Positions 10,824 through 24,527 of a stretch of 64,000 nt of DNA are shown one piece after another (the first letter of the stretch is position 1; each line of letters begins with the position of its first letter). The notes beneath the pieces were generated by a model. That model was not told where the DNA came from and did not search any database. It saw nothing but the letters and a program-made list of their open reading frames with translations. The stretch is from Icerya purchasi. Lineage: Eukaryota > Arthropoda > Insecta > Hemiptera > Monophlebidae. The position numbers and the translations under genes were made by a program. The stretch lies in NCBI GenBank assembly GCA_039619475.1, contig CM077115.1, positions 146,572,274-146,636,273 on the forward strand, written 5' to 3'.

Positions 10824-13800
10824 CTTTTAGCTTGCATCAAGATCTCCCCCCCCTCCAAATTCCCTCGGGACAAGGAAGTGCGGTGTTCATTTTTTGTTGA
10901 ATTTTCTTTTTGAAAGAGAATTTCCCATTAAGAAAAATAAAAACCCTTCTCTTTACGTAATGCAACTTCTAAAAGTTATTATTAAACGTTTTCTTCTTGT
11001 TTTACCTCTTCTTTATTTTTCCTATCAGTCCAAAATTTAAAAATTTCGCAGAAAATTATTAAAACAAAAAAAGGTATTTTTATATATTTTTATATATTTT
11101 TATATATTAATTTTTCCCCCTTGTTCTTGATGAAAAAAAATAATGAAGCTCGCAGGTCGAACTATTTTTAATTTTTTTGCTGTAAAGAGAATATATATAT
11201 ATATATATAGATATTAAAAAAAAAAGCGAAATTAAGTCAATTTTTTTTCAATTATTTGCTATAGTGCGAGGAATTTTTTGTGCGAAATTATTTAATAAAA
11301 AACTATTTTTAAAAATTCCGTCTAGGCACGAAAATCGAAAAAATCTCTGCACATCATGACGAAAAGGAATTGTAAAAGTTCGTTTTTTTTTCAAGACATC
11401 CCCTTTTTTAGTTTAAATTACGATAGTATATTTTTCCGCATCCATTTTTAATGGCGGAACAGTAATTTAAAAAAAAAAAAAAATTGTAAAAAAACATTTA
11501 CAAAACGTAGGAATGCAAAAATATAGTTTTGCAAACATTAGTTGAAAAATCAGTATGTAAAAAATTACTGAATATATATATATATATATATACTCTTACC
11601 AGTTAGGTTAGAGTATGTGCCAAACTAACGGTCGTCACGGCGTGTATTTTCTTTTGTATTTTAGGTGTGTTTTTATTCGTGGATTTACCTTTTGCGGTAC
11701 CGAAAATTTTTAATCCGATAAAATCCACAAAGGTAACGTATTTTCAGAGTTCATCTCACATTCTAACAATGTAGGCTTTATTAATGTTTACACTTGAAAA
11801 AAACAAAAGAGGGAACTTTTTTCTACACGGCATTCGATGATGCACCGAGAATGTTTATACTTAAAAATAAACACTACGGTTAGTCCATTCAATGATACGA
11901 GACTTTAATCTTAACTAATCAAGTCTAACAGTACTCAACACGAACCGTTTTTAGTCCATTCAAATGCTTAATTAACGAAGTCTAATTATTCTAATAGATT
12001 AAAGCACAGTTAATGTTTACGCTTAACTATGCTCTATGCAGTGACACACAAGTCTTTAGTTATGCGAAAGAGCATTCACTTCCAGCGTGCCTTTTCCCCC
12101 TAAACATCATTAGTAACGCGATGTTACACTTAAATCAGGACGCGAATTTATCGCAGCACGGATTTTTTTTGAAATCTTGTTTTTCGATATTCTCGTATAA
12201 TATTTATATGTTCGTAGCTACACTAGCGCGAGAAGGTCTAGTAATTTTTTAGAGACGCTCGACTGTTATCATCTCCCTCACAAAACCCCATCCTATTCAG
12301 TCAGCCTAAAACTGAACTGGTCATCGGAGGATTCTGAGCACGCGACGATGGCTACGAATAAAACTAGTCACTATATAAAACTTGACTTCGTAATAAACTC
12401 TATGTATCAGGAAATTACTTGCTTAAATGGATACTGTGTACATCTTTCCAGTGTGCAAACGTCGTCACACACGGTAGCTCAATAAACTGTTTCCAATGAG
12501 CGGTGGCACGGATTCGTTTTAGCGCCATGTCAAATCGTGATCTAAGTGTACACGTTCGGGTCAGCTTCCTTGAACTAAGCTGTCTCATTTTAATCGGCTC
12601 GCACATGTTTCGCTGTCTCTCTTTCTTCGTTTTTAACTCTTTCGTGTACGGTGAAATTTTTTTTAAAGAGTGACCTGTATGTATTACAAAAGTCAGTTCC
12701 GGCAAGGATAGTGAACGAGCAACCATTTTTTTTTATTTTTTTATTTTTTTAAAATAATTTGCGGGTTCCACAAGGTACTAGCCCGTCTGTGAACATAACT
12801 ATATCATTTATTTGTACAATATAATATCAACTTAACTTAAGTACTACTTTCTGTTACAGCATAAAAAGTGTTAACTTATATATTACTATACTACAAAATC
12901 CACGCTCGCATTATTTATCATTTATATTACAATTATACCATCATCTAAAATAATATTTCCCATTACAATACCTTAATATGTTATATATTACAATAATACA
13001 ATATAATTTTTAAAAAACAACCACTCTCTCAATAGCAGCTTAAAACTGGAGATAGTAACGAGTCTCATGTCAACGTAGCGTCAATGTTATAAGTGGTTAT
13101 TACTAGTATTGCGATACTTTTTTTTTTTTTTTTCTTACTATTTCTATACACCATGCTATCAACCAAATTTTAACCTTGTTTTTCCATCTCTCCAGATTTT
13201 TTTCATTTCGAATTTCCTTTTGTATGTTCCCCATTAATTTTATTAATACTTCTTCCTCTACATTGGGTCTATTTTACTGTTAATCCCCACATAGCAAGGT
13301 TTATCGCAATTTCTAGTCCTGTAGATTCTTGTTCTAGTTGGTAATTGCCTATCTTCGAGTTTAGCACTGAGTAATTTGCTGTAATAATTATAACATTTTT
13401 TGGATAAGAATCGAAATTTAACTGACTCCACTTCGATCTTTTTGTTTCTGAGCGCAGATTCAAATCCCATAGAATGAAATAAAATAAATAAATAAAAAAA
13501 GAAAAGAACAAATTCGAAAAGCTCTCCCCGCCCTCGTGGAACTTCATAAATTTGTCGTTTAATGGGGCTTTAGAAATAGGGGTTCGTAATAATAGTTAAG
13601 ATCCTAATTTTTATACACGCGGTATTGCTGAAAGCACAATTTAGAACCAAGCTGCAATCCTTCTTGTCTATCTTAGGTGCTTTTTTATTTTTTTTAAATT
13701 GCACAACGCGGTTGTTATACGAAGAACCAAATTCCGAATCTTAAATTCAGATTAATCGGAATTCGGACTTTGGCGGTGTTTCTTACTTTTTCTTTTTTCT

Positions 13801-13938
13801 AATAATAGTACACTTTTTAAATAATTCCGATGTAACTGATAAAAAACTTATCATGTAGTGTATGAGTTATTTCAAAAAGGTTCCGTAAAATAAAATGTTT
13901 TTATTCGGCCTTTGAATTACACGCATTTTCTTACTTTG
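10824..13938. other. unassigned AT-rich sequence
   Basis: It includes TA microsatellites at about 11190-11209 and 11574-11591 and several T or A runs. A 103-codon minus-strand frame (12415-12726) and shorter ones at 13258-13547 show no recognisable domain and sit in low-complexity surroundings. Confidence 0.5.
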
Positions 13939-13946
13939 ATCTAGAA

Positions 13947-15571
13947 CAGGAGTTCCCAACCAGGGGGGCACGCCCCCCTGGGGGGGGGGGGGGTACAGAG
14001 AGATGTCAAAGGAGGCGCGAAAGAAAAATTAATTTAACGCGTAAATTAAACATCAGACGAGGGATGTTCAATAAATAATGTGACATGCCTTCGAAAATTA
14101 CCTTTTAGGTATCTGAAAATTTTCACAAATAATCAACAAAGTAAAATTATCACCATTTTTTGCATTAGTTGCGATGAATCCACCGACATCGTTAATTGTG
14201 CACAGTTAATAGTTTATGTTCATTACGTCAGTGGAGATCACATTGAAGAAGAGATTTTGTACTCCCAATCTTTGACAGCAGGCACTAAATCTGAAGATAT
14301 ATTTAATTCAATACCTGATTTCATCGAAAAAAATGATTTGGATTGGAATAAACTCATTGGACTTTGCACAGATGGCGCCCCTGCAATGATAGGTGAAAGA
14401 TCAGGCTTAGCTCAAAAGCTCAAGAAAAAGAATTCCGCGATAGTGTGTACTAATTGTTTTATTCATCGACAAGCTTTGGCTTCCAAAATATTGCCACAGA
14501 AATTATGCCAGACTTCTTTGGACTTTGAACAGTCGATTATTTAGTTTACTTTGCGAGGCTTGATTCTGATCACAGAGTCCTTCTATTTCACACACAGAAG
14601 TACGCTGGTTGTCTAAGGGCAACATGTTGGCTCGCCTTTATGAATTGAAAGAAGCGGTCATCCTCTTTCTTCAGTTCAAAAAAAAAAAGAGATTTTTTGC
14701 ATATGTTCAACAATGAAAAATTTCAATGGAGGTTGACCTATTTAACTGATATATTTGATGTCTTTAATCAGCTAAACTTGAAGCTTCAAGGCAGAAATGA
14801 CACTGTAATAAGTAACTATATTCATATTCAAGGGTTCATATCTAAGCTTCAACTTTGGAATCAAAAGGTATCTGCTGAAAATGTAATAATATCTTTTTCT
14901 CGACTATTCAAAGCAATTAAAAATAAAAAACTGGACGAAGATTTCAAAGTTGAAATATAAACTCATTTGCAAGCGCTGGAAAACGAATTTCACCGATACT
15001 ATCGAGACATTAATTCGGAGTCACCAATATGTCACATGACCAGAAACTCATTTGTTGTTGATGTCTTATAATTACCAGAACAAGTTCAGAAAGAATTTCT
15101 AGAAATGAAGGTTGATTCGACAACGAAAGATGACTTTCATCTCTTGACATTGGAGAAATTTTGAATCAAACGATTCCTTGTTAATTGCAAAGTTGCCTCT
15201 TTGCTTTGTGAATACTTATTCCTTTTTCTTCGACTTACTTATGTGAGACAGGGTTTTCAGCTCTGGTTTTAATTAAAACTAAGCAGCGAAATCGTCTTGC
15301 CATTGATAGCGACCTGACGATAGCTCTGGCAGAAACTGAACCTAGAATCAACCCAAGCTCAAGTATCTCATTAGTACTTCAATTATAATAAATTATTTCG
15401 ATAAAAACGTTTTAAATTTGTTTAAAGTTTATTTTCTATAACTTAGAATTAAAATAAATAAGTGTCATTAAAACAATGTGCGTTTTTTTTTTTAGTGAAA
15501 AAATTAAGGGGGGCATTAAAATGTTATTTATAATCGGGGAGGCTCGACGAAAAAAAGGTTGGGAAACTCTG
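13947..15571 (+). mobile_element. hAT DNA transposon, decayed, with TIRs and perfect 8-bp TSD
   Basis: The left end CAGGAGTTCCCAACC (13947-13961) and the reverse complement of the right end, CAGAGTTTCCCAACC, form imperfect TIRs of the hAT type that begins CAG...TTCCCAACC. Both ends are flanked by the same 8-bp direct repeat ATCTAGAA (13939-13946 and 15572-15579), the TSD length typical of hAT. The left subterminal region has a G/C-rich palindrome (about 13962-13993) as in vertebrate and insect relatives of this group. The element is about 1.63 kb and carries a broken transposase lacking its N-terminal part, so it is an internally deleted, inactive copy. Confidence 0.92.
14080..15388 (+). pseudogene. 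hAT transposase pseudogene, ZBED5/FAM200-like type
   Basis: Three open pieces belong to one transposase. Piece 14080-14544 carries the CDESTDIVNCAQL block, with the usual first catalytic Asp, and the CTDGAPAMIG block with the second. Piece 14697-14960 covers the middle helical part (SKLQLWNQK). Piece 15242-15388 encodes the C-terminal hATC dimerisation region, with CETGFSALVLIKTKQRNR and ALAETEPRIN. Stops and frameshifts separate the pieces, and an additional TAA ends the middle piece. The N-terminal BED zinc finger and roughly the first 200 residues of typical family members are absent. It is a transposase relic within the TIR-bounded element and makes no functional protein. Confidence 0.88.
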
Positions 15572-16062
15572 ATCTAGAATTTTCGAGAAAAATTTTAGAA
15601 ATAAATAGCCCTAAATAAGTCGGATTAAATGAGCGAAAAAAATAAAAATAAAATAAATAAATAAATAAATAAATAAAAATTACTGATGTGTTCGACGATT
15701 TAGTAAGATGTTCGCAGTACATATTAAAAATACATGAAATAATTTTCGGATCAATGAAAATCCATAACCAGACACCAACTACCATCTAATATGATGTGTC
15801 CGATCGAAGGTGAAATTCTGGCCGAAGACGAAGGTTAGCCTGTTCCAAATATTTGATTAGATTTTTTTAATGCGTGCGGTTTTTTATATTCGCTATTTGG
15901 AAATTCGATAATTTTTTTTTATTTAATGACAAATTGAGAAACAATTCGGAAAATAATTTTAATCGCTGTAAACCGAAAACTGAATGCATGTCGATAATTC
16001 GTGTACTTTAATTAAATAAAAGTGAAATTTTAAAAGGAAAAATGTTTATTCTTATTTGATAA

Positions 16063-16065
<3 letters not shown>

Positions 16066-16101
<36 letters not shown>
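16066..16101. repeat. (AT)n microsatellite
   Basis: A perfect AT array of about 36 bp. Confidence 0.9.
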
Positions 16102-16106
<5 letters not shown>

Positions 16107-17229
16107 GTGTATATAATAAATAAATAAATAAAATAAAGCATTCTTAATTATGAAAAAATAAAAATTAATAATCAATAAGAAAATATCACTAATAACTGAA
16201 AATTAAATAACTTTATATTATATGCCAAAAATAAAAGTAAAAGTTGTCAGCATTTTCGCTCGCAAAATTTGGCTTTCCTATCATAATATTCTGTCCGTAC
16301 GCTAATAACTGGAGAAGCGGATAAATACTTATTAGCTACTTTTATTTTTTGTTATTTCTATAAATAATTCTATAAGGACTCAATTGCAAAACGTTTAAAA
16401 ATATCTACGTTTCTTAGAAATAACAATGGTTCTTCTACTAAAAGCATAATTCCAAATATTCCTCAAATTTGAAACGGAATTGAGCGATGAAGAATTACTC
16501 ATTTTGCCTGAAAAAAGGTTAAATATTCACCTTCGGCTAAACCTTCACAGTTTAATTTTGATCCTATGTTCGTTCAGATTCTAATGATATGCGCATTACA
16601 TACCGGTCTGCGATTATGAGCCTTTCTTTTTGGGCTACATATTTTCGAATGTTTCCCATGAACATTTTTAATGAAACCGACGGAGAGAGAAAATCCATAT
16701 CCGAGGTTGATAAAAATATTACCTTCCTTCGTAAAGCAAAATTTTAAGAACAAAGAGAACACCGGGTCTCACTTCCCCCTTCAAAAAAAAATCAGTATAT
16801 TTTTATATAATTGTTCGAAAATGGATTGCACCACAAAAATATAGTTTATTTCAATAAATCATTTATCGCATTATGAAAACAAAATTACAGAAAACTTAGA
16901 TATTGCTATTACGCTAAGCTAAAAATCGAAGTAAACCGAAAAACGAAAAAATTTAATTCAAAAGGAAATATATAGGGTGTAACAACAAACAGACTGCCAT
17001 AATGCCTAAAAAATACAACCTTTCTTGACTTTTCTGTAGTAAGCCATTTTATAGTACCAGCAAATTCTATCGATCCACTTTGAGTTCGCTCTGAAAATGT
17101 TCTATTCCTATCGAAACACTAAATCCACCGTAATGTGCAAAAATTCTGAATCTTACGCACATGCCAGAGGGGGGAAAAAATATTTAATTTTCGATTAACA
17201 GACGAATTTAATATGCAGACGAGTTTTCT

Positions 17230-17415
17230 TCAAAATTTGAACAGTAAACACTCTTTAAATGAATTTTCATCTAGCAGCTCATCGGTCACGCCAGTATTAT
17301 AAACTTCTGAATAAATTCTGCGCAGAAAGTTAACCTGTTCATCGAGTGTAGGGAAATCTTCAAAATCAAGAAAATATTTCAATTCCTTCGTTGCGGTAAT
17401 TGGCAAGTTCAGCAA
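17230..17415 (-). CDS. coding-like 61-codon frame, unrecognised
   Basis: A minus-strand open frame with balanced, non-repetitive composition and few low-complexity residues (for example LKYFLDFEDFPTLDEQVNFL). That is unusual for this AT-rich neighbourhood. No family is recognised, no partner exon was found on either side, and the frame closes at both ends. It may be an exon or TE fragment, or chance. Confidence 0.2.
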   Translation of the reverse strand: MLNLPITATKELKYFLDFEDFPTLDEQVNFLRRIYSEVYNTGVTDELLDENSFKECLLFKF

Positions 17416-20400
17416 TAACTGAATTATTGTATTTCTACTACATACTTTTATTATTAACTGTTTCTTTAATTTTGTTATTTAAAAGATAAAATAGATCATT
17501 TAAAATTTCCTTAATCTTTTATTTTTTTGTTTTGTAGAGGAGATTGTTGTACTCCTATTGATCATTAACTTCATACTTTTAGTTCATTATTAATATTATT
17601 ACTATCATCGTTATTAGGCAGCGTCCAAACAATATTCATATTACCTTGAATTTTATCTTTACTATTCATTCCTGCGTGTTTAACTGCAAACCAAAGTCTA
17701 TTTCTTTTTTATTGTCTTCCGTCTTATCCTCCTTCAATTTCTATTTACCGGATTTCTGTTCCCCATGTACGTAACTTGTGTATACAACGATAATTCTCGT
17801 ACGTTAATGCTAATATTCTCAAAGGCTTTATTCGTCCGTCGATAGCCAATTAGTGTATTTCTTATTTTTAAAACGATATTATCTTCTATATCTCCGTTGC
17901 TCCATTAATTTCCGTTCGTTAATTACACCATCGTTACCGATCCTTTTATTTTAAATGACTTCCTTCGGTATGGTCGCATGAAACTCAAAGTCGAATCCAT
18001 ACTTTTCGCGCGTTTTCTTTTTCAAATGGAATATAACGAGGACAATACATATTCCTTCAGTAGCTTCTGTAAAAATGTTTACATTCTTCTGTAAAGTAGT
18101 TTAAAATTTACTTCCAGCTTACCCCATTGCAAGCCGGATAATTTTTGATGTTTTTTCTTTTATGACGGTTACACATTTAAATGTGAAAAGTTATGTACAA
18201 AAATAGTTTTAAAATGCTCTATCAGAAAATGCGTAACGTTCGAACAGCTCTTCTAACCCTTGAGCGCTAAACATCGCGCAAAAAGTTGAGGATATAAAAT
18301 ATGGCGAATTTAAAATTATCTAAACGTCACTTCAAAATGTATGACTCGCCAACCGATATTAATATTCGTAAAATTTAAAATATGCAACAATGTATCCCAT
18401 AAAATAAACATTTCCAATCACCATTTAATTTAAACTCCGCTTGGGTCTCAAAAACAGTAAACGAATGTAGTTTTCGTAAATATATAAATATTGATACTTT
18501 GGGAAAAAAATATAGCGATATTTTAACTTCAAATTTAAATTACCGGAGCCTGCTGGTAGAAGTTCAAAAAAATATTTTTTTCCCGGGCGTGTTGTGTATT
18601 GATGGAAAACACTACACGGAAATTTCGGTTTCTTAAAAAATGAACTTTCAGAATTTGCGACGAGTTTAAAAAAAAAGATTTCCTTAACGACAAAGTAAAA
18701 TTATATAAATAATATACAATCATTACGTCAATAAATGAACAGAAAAATAAAATTAACCCATCAGATTGTTTATTAATATATAATAAATAAAATGTGACTT
18801 AAATTTAATCTAATAAATAAATGTGAACTATAAAATTTAAAATAAAATTATAGATTATTACAGCGTAGGGAATCTATACAATTACTTTATAGGAACAAAA
18901 TTTTGCGAAATGCAACCGATCTATTTCCCCCTTTGCAATTGGACTAATTCCTCTTGGTTATAAATTATTATTTGTATTTTATATTTTTATGCTTTGTTGG
19001 AATTACCCGTTTGCCGAAAACTATTCATTTTAATATACGTGTCAGTTTGTACTAATTGTAAATTTTGATGTGCTGCCATTTAAAATTGAAGCAAAATACT
19101 ATACATTGTTGGATGGTACACACTAAATGACAAAATTACGATTTTTAACAAATTTTCTTTTAATTCAAATGACAATTTATAACTGAGACTGAACACTGTG
19201 ATTGATGGGTGTAAGATAAAATCAGAACTAAAATATTCCCTGAAACTTGGTTCCCTCAAACTCTAAATAACTTTATATAATTTTATGAAAATTAATCAGC
19301 TGATACGAAAGTATTTTGTATTAATCTGAAGCTTCATGAATCATAATATGCCGTGCGCTGAAAATTCTACATATTCAATTAGAAATTATTGTAATTTACA
19401 TTATTTTATATAATATTCGTGCAAAAAATTATTCTATTTTATGCAACATTTCTTAAATTTGTTCGTTTATAGATTGTAAAAAATATTTCAAAATAAGGAC
19501 CGTACTGCTAATGATAGCCTATTTTTCGCAAACCTTTAAAAAGGTTTTTTCTAAGCAACCGAAATGTTATTCAAAATAGCAAACGTTCCCCATCGAGATA
19601 TGATAAGACATTTTGGAAGTCACTGAAAGAGCGACTTCTACTCATTTTATTCCTTCGTCGACTTTATAAAATCAAGGTATTTTTTTTTTTGAAGGCAGTG
19701 CGGAATTCGAGTTCTCAGCGGGCGGGCTATTTCGGGTTTGGTACGCAATTCGAGTGTTCCCGAAAAAAAAAACGATCAAAAAAATATTAGATGTGGTAGA
19801 GAAATGGATTGCAGGGACGGCTACAACGAAGATGGCAGGGGATGTCACATTATGCTGACGAAAAAACTATTTCTTGAAAATCACCGTAGAGCGGCGAGAT
19901 AGAAATTTATTTGATAGGTTACAGAATCTTATGCAATATTTTTTTTTCTCGTGTTTTAAAAATACTATTAGTAGCAGAAGCTCTCTAAAGTTAGCTTATC
20001 GGCAAACGGTACAGTTCGGATTTTGGCGTTCTAAAATATTAGCTCAATATTTATCTCATTTACAAGATAAGCTATTACAACAAAATCATTATTATTTCTA
20101 GAACAGCGATAACTTGCGAATGAAATTTTAAGCATTTGAGAACAGAATAATTTTTCATTACGCTTGTATTGGCCTTTATTTAAACCCTCTTTTTCATGAA
20201 CCAAAAAAATTAATTTCCCCCAAAACAAAAATCGATTACTTCCCGAGATGTCGATAAGTTATTTATATGAGGGGAAAAGTATAAAGTAAAAAACTGACTG
20301 CCAGTTTTTGCCTATTTAGAAAATACACCGTGTTACGTGACCTCCCATATGGAGATGTATTTCGCATGCTCCGGAGAATCTTTATCACGCTGTGCTACAA

Positions 20401-20808
20401 TGAAAAGGCCAATTTATCTGAATTTTTTTCTCATAAAATATATTTCAGATAAGGGGATCAGACAGGATAGTAACACTTTTTATGTGAAACATTTTTACGT
20501 GCGATTTCTCACTATATAATAGGTCTTTTAAGGATGCCTTTTTCATGGATAACACGGCATCATGGCTCCTAATAACACATTTGGAACAGGATCCAAACGA
20601 CTTGAACTTAGAAAATGGCCAGAAGTTTATTCCTATGTGTCTAAATAGGATTGCGACGGATCGTTACAAGCAAAAAGTGAAAAGTAACGGTTAACCATAT
20701 ATTTCAAAGTATTTTCGTACACATCGACGTTTTTTTTTTTTTTTTTTTTTTTAATTGGGCTCGTCAACCGAGGACCTTTACCCAGAAACAATTAAGGGAA
20801 AACGAAAG

Positions 20809-23800
20809 TTATACAGTGAGGCGATCAGCTATCGCTAATAAGAAGGAAACAATGGAGGGGATAATAAGTGTAGAAGGAAAAGACAGGATATAACGAGCAC
20901 AAAAAGGAGCAGGAAGCCCCAGTCCAAGCAAGTGGGAATATAGAGCCGAGCGCTCCACCGAAAGAGCAGAGCACTCAAAGAACACGTGATCGGTGTCACA
21001 AACAACCGCATCGTTTGAATGGAGAGGACAACATGGGGAAGAGGTCAACGAGAGGCGAAAGCGTGAGGAAGGTAGCAAGGAATGGTTTAAGCGCAAACGC
21101 ACAATGGAGACAACAACAGAGCGAGGAAGTGAAGGAAACAGAAGGAACCAAGGATTTGAAGGAAGATTAGGCTGAACTGACAGATAAAAGGAGCGACAAT
21201 TAGAAAAGGAGGAAGGGTACATATTCGACCAAAATCTGAGATGGAAATGTTTACACAAAGGCAAGAGATTAGAGGATGAGATTTTTTTGAAGAAGAATGT
21301 AGAAGAAGAAGCAGCAACCCGAGCCAAAGAATCAGCCTTCTCATTACCTGAGATGCCAGAATGACCAGGAACCCACAGCAAGTCAACATGGATTCCATGG
21401 AGAGAAGAGAGAGTCCAAATGAGAGAACGTATGCGGAGAATAGAAAAATCACAGGAATGATTAGGAAGAGGAGAAGAGATGGCTTGAAGAGCACTCATGG
21501 AGTCGGATATGATCAGAAACTGGGAAGAAAGACGATTGGAGGAGATAAAAATAATGGAACGTAAAATAGCCATTAGCTCGGCTGTAAATATGGAACAGAA
21601 AGAAGGAAGACAGAAGGATTCAGAGAAGTTATAGTCTGGAAGAATAAAAGAAGCACCAACCCCATCAGGCCCCTTAGAACCATCAGTGAAAATGGTAACA
21701 TGAGAAGGGAAGAGAGAATTGACAATACTGTGGAATTCCTGTTTAATTACAGCTGGAGGGAGAGATTTTGCAAGTGTAGGCGAAATAAATACTCTGGGAG
21801 GATGGCAGAGATCGCTGAAGTTAAAGGAAAAATAAGGCAGACTATTAAAGGAAATTGTATACGGCCAAAATGAACTAAGACGGAGAGAAATAAGGGACAG
21901 GATAGGAATTTTCCTAGGCACAAAGCGCCAATTCCGAGAAATTGAAAGGTAGGAAAAAATGAGAGAAGAAGATGAGAGAGAAAGACGTTTAGCAAGGAAG
22001 CGATAGCCCAAATAAGATCTGCGAATAGACAGGGGAGGAACATTCGATTCAGCAAGCAATGCTGGAATAGGAGAGGATTTAAGAGCACCGAGACAGAGTC
22101 TAAGACAAGAATTTTGGATCACATCAAGTTTAGAGAGACGGGATTTGGAAGCGCAGGCATAAATGAACGAACAGTAATCAAGCTTGGAGCGGACGATGGA
22201 TTTATATAGAAGAATAATAATGAAAGGGTCACCACCCCATTTAGTCGGAGACAGGGCCTTCAGCAGGTTCAACCGTTTAGTAGAGGAGGAGGAAAGATAT
22301 TTAATATGTTCGGAAAAAGTCAAACGACTATCGAGAAAGATACCGAGATAACGAAAGCAATTAACACGAGCAATAGCTGTGCTATTTAAGGATAAATTAA
22401 CAGAAGCAGAGTTATAAGGGCGAAGGGTAAATACAACGCAGGAGGACTTAGAAGGAGAAATCGAAAGGTTAATTGAGGCAAGAGCACTTTCAAGGAAATT
22501 GAGGGACGATTTGAGAGCATCATTAGCTGCGTCAATATCGTAGGAAGAGGAAAAAAGCGAAATATCATCGGCAAAGAATAAAGAGTGGGAATTTAAAGGA
22601 AGGGAAGCGATACTAGCAGTATAAATGTTAAAAAGAGTAGGACTGAGGGAGGAACCTTGAGGAAGACCGCAGAAAACCTTTCTAGAAGTGTCAAATAATG
22701 GAGGAGAGAGGTGGATAGAACGATTGGACATGAGCTTAATAACAAGGGAAGTGAAATTCACTGGAATGTTAATTGCTGTCATTTTATCTCTTAAAGTTGG
22801 GAGATGAACATTGTCGAAAGCACATGAAACATCTATGAAGGAAGCCAGAGTATAATGTTTTTGGATAAAGGACTTATATAAATGAGACACAAAAAGACTG
22901 ATACAATCAGGAGGGCCGATACCAGGCCGAAAGCCGAACATATTGTTAGGAAGCACATTATGGTGTTCCAACCACCAGACAAGACGCTTGTTTAGCATAC
23001 CCTCAAACAATTTTCTGATGCAGGATGCCAAGGAGATGGGGCGTAAGGAAGAACTTTTCTTAGGAATAGGGACAATAATGAAAGAATTCCAAGAGGGGGG
23101 GATTGAACCCCTGGAAAGGAAAGAATTGAAAAGACTGAGAAGAAAGTTAAGGGATAGTTCAGACAGATTTTTAAGAGCAAGATAAGGTATACCATCAAGG
23201 CCTGGAGTAGGGCTGGAAGATTTAGATAAAAGCCGAAGTGAGGAAGTGAGAAGGAGGGGACGAGATTTGCGGAGAGGTGTTGGAATACAGTTCGTCAAAG
23301 GAAGGAACGTAGGCAGGAGCGACAGAATCAATGAAGGATATTAGGCTATCCTCAGATACATTAGAAAGAGAAGGACGTTCAGAGGATGGAGATTTAAAAG
23401 CTCTAGCCAACCTCCAAATATGTGAGAGAGAGGTATTTCTAGAAAAGGAAGAACAGAATTTTTTCCAAGAGGCCTTTTTCACGGCTTTAAGAATAAACCT
23501 AGCCCTGGCGTTGGCTTGTTTATGAGCCAGAAAGTTTTGGGTTGTAGGATTAGAGCGATAGGATCTGAAGGTCGAACGACAATGGTTAAATGCAGCGTTA
23601 CACTCCTCATTCCACCAAAGAGATGAGGCTGCACAACGATGAGTGGTTGCAGGAGAACGACGAGGGGGAGAAGATAGAGAAAGAGCAGACCTGATAGAAT
23701 GGGAAAAGAAATTATAGAGAGAAATGGGATCACAATTAATCTGTGGATCAGGAAGTGATGAATCAACAGAAGAGCGGAAAAGAGTCCAATTAGTTTTGCT

Positions 23801-24527
23801 GAGATTCCATCGAGGAGAATGGAGATGCCTGGGATAAGTTGGAGAAGGAAAAATATCAGTAGTAATTATTATGGGAACATGGTCACTGCCGAAAGAACCC
23901 GAAAGGGTTCTCCAGGTAAAGTTAAGACCAATTGAAGGGGAAGAAAGAGGTTAGATCAAGAGAACTGGAGACAAAAGCATTCCTAAAATAGGTTGGGGAA
24001 AGATCATTAAGGAGCACCAAGTTATCAGAAAGGATAGTATTCTCAAGGATGGAACCATTGCTATTGTAGGATGTGCAGCCCCACATAGGGGAATGAGCAT
24101 TCCAATCGCCGCCGATAATAAACGGTTGCGGGATAGATGAGAAAAATGTAGAAAGGGGGAAGTGACGAAGATCGTAAGTAGGAGGAACATAAATCGAAAC
24201 AACGTTAATAGGACGCATAGAAGGAGGATTGATGGAGATATGAACGATATTAGGAATATTAGGAGTAGAAGGAAGGTTGAGAGAAATCTCGTGAGAACGG
24301 AATGGAATGTCATTTCTAACGAGGATCGCAGAACCAGCATAGCCATCATCGCGATCGCTTCTGATTACCTTGAAGCCTCTAATGTTAAAATCCACGCCTG
24401 ACCGAAGCCACGTTTCCGAGATGAGAGCAACTTGGATATTATGAAGATCCAACAAACCCTCCAATGAATTTTTGTTGGCTCTGAGACTACGACAATTCCA
24501 TTGTAGCAGATTAAACGCAGCCGGCAT
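20809..24527 (-). pseudogene. E1 ORF2: APE-RT-RNase H polyprotein, frameshifted
   Basis: ORF2 starts at the ATG at 24527. The first piece (24527-23922) is the endonuclease: LLQWNCRSLRANK, ALISETWL and GGDWNAHSPMWG. A one-base insertion near 23950 shifts the frame before the expected GSDHVPI block. The middle piece is read through 23222, and another indel near 23235 moves to the long piece ending at 20809. That piece (840 codons, the first about 35 out of frame) holds GLPQGSSLSPTLFN, FADD (residues 253-256), the YLGIFLDSRLT thumb motif, RNase H with D550, E585, D610, H657 and D667, and a C-terminal CC-H-C-H-C cluster (about 767-787). No active-site residue seems lost; only frame integrity is broken. 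Confidence 0.92.

Larger units (their letters stand above)
15580..20729. other. unassigned AT-rich sequence
   Basis: There is an (AT)n array at 16066-16101 and many short A/T runs. One coding-like minus-strand frame is listed separately (17230-17415). Plus-strand frames at 19874-20101 and 20337-20519 have no recognised domain. No TE boundary was found. Confidence 0.45.

Noticed and set aside
12760..12800. RVPQGTSP, resembling the PQG block of reverse transcriptases
   Set aside because: Only about five matching residues, with no flanking RT blocks in any frame.
20993..24401. Several plus-strand frames rich in Arg, Glu and Lys opposite E1
   Set aside because: They are antisense shadows of the Ser/Leu-rich E1 ORF2.
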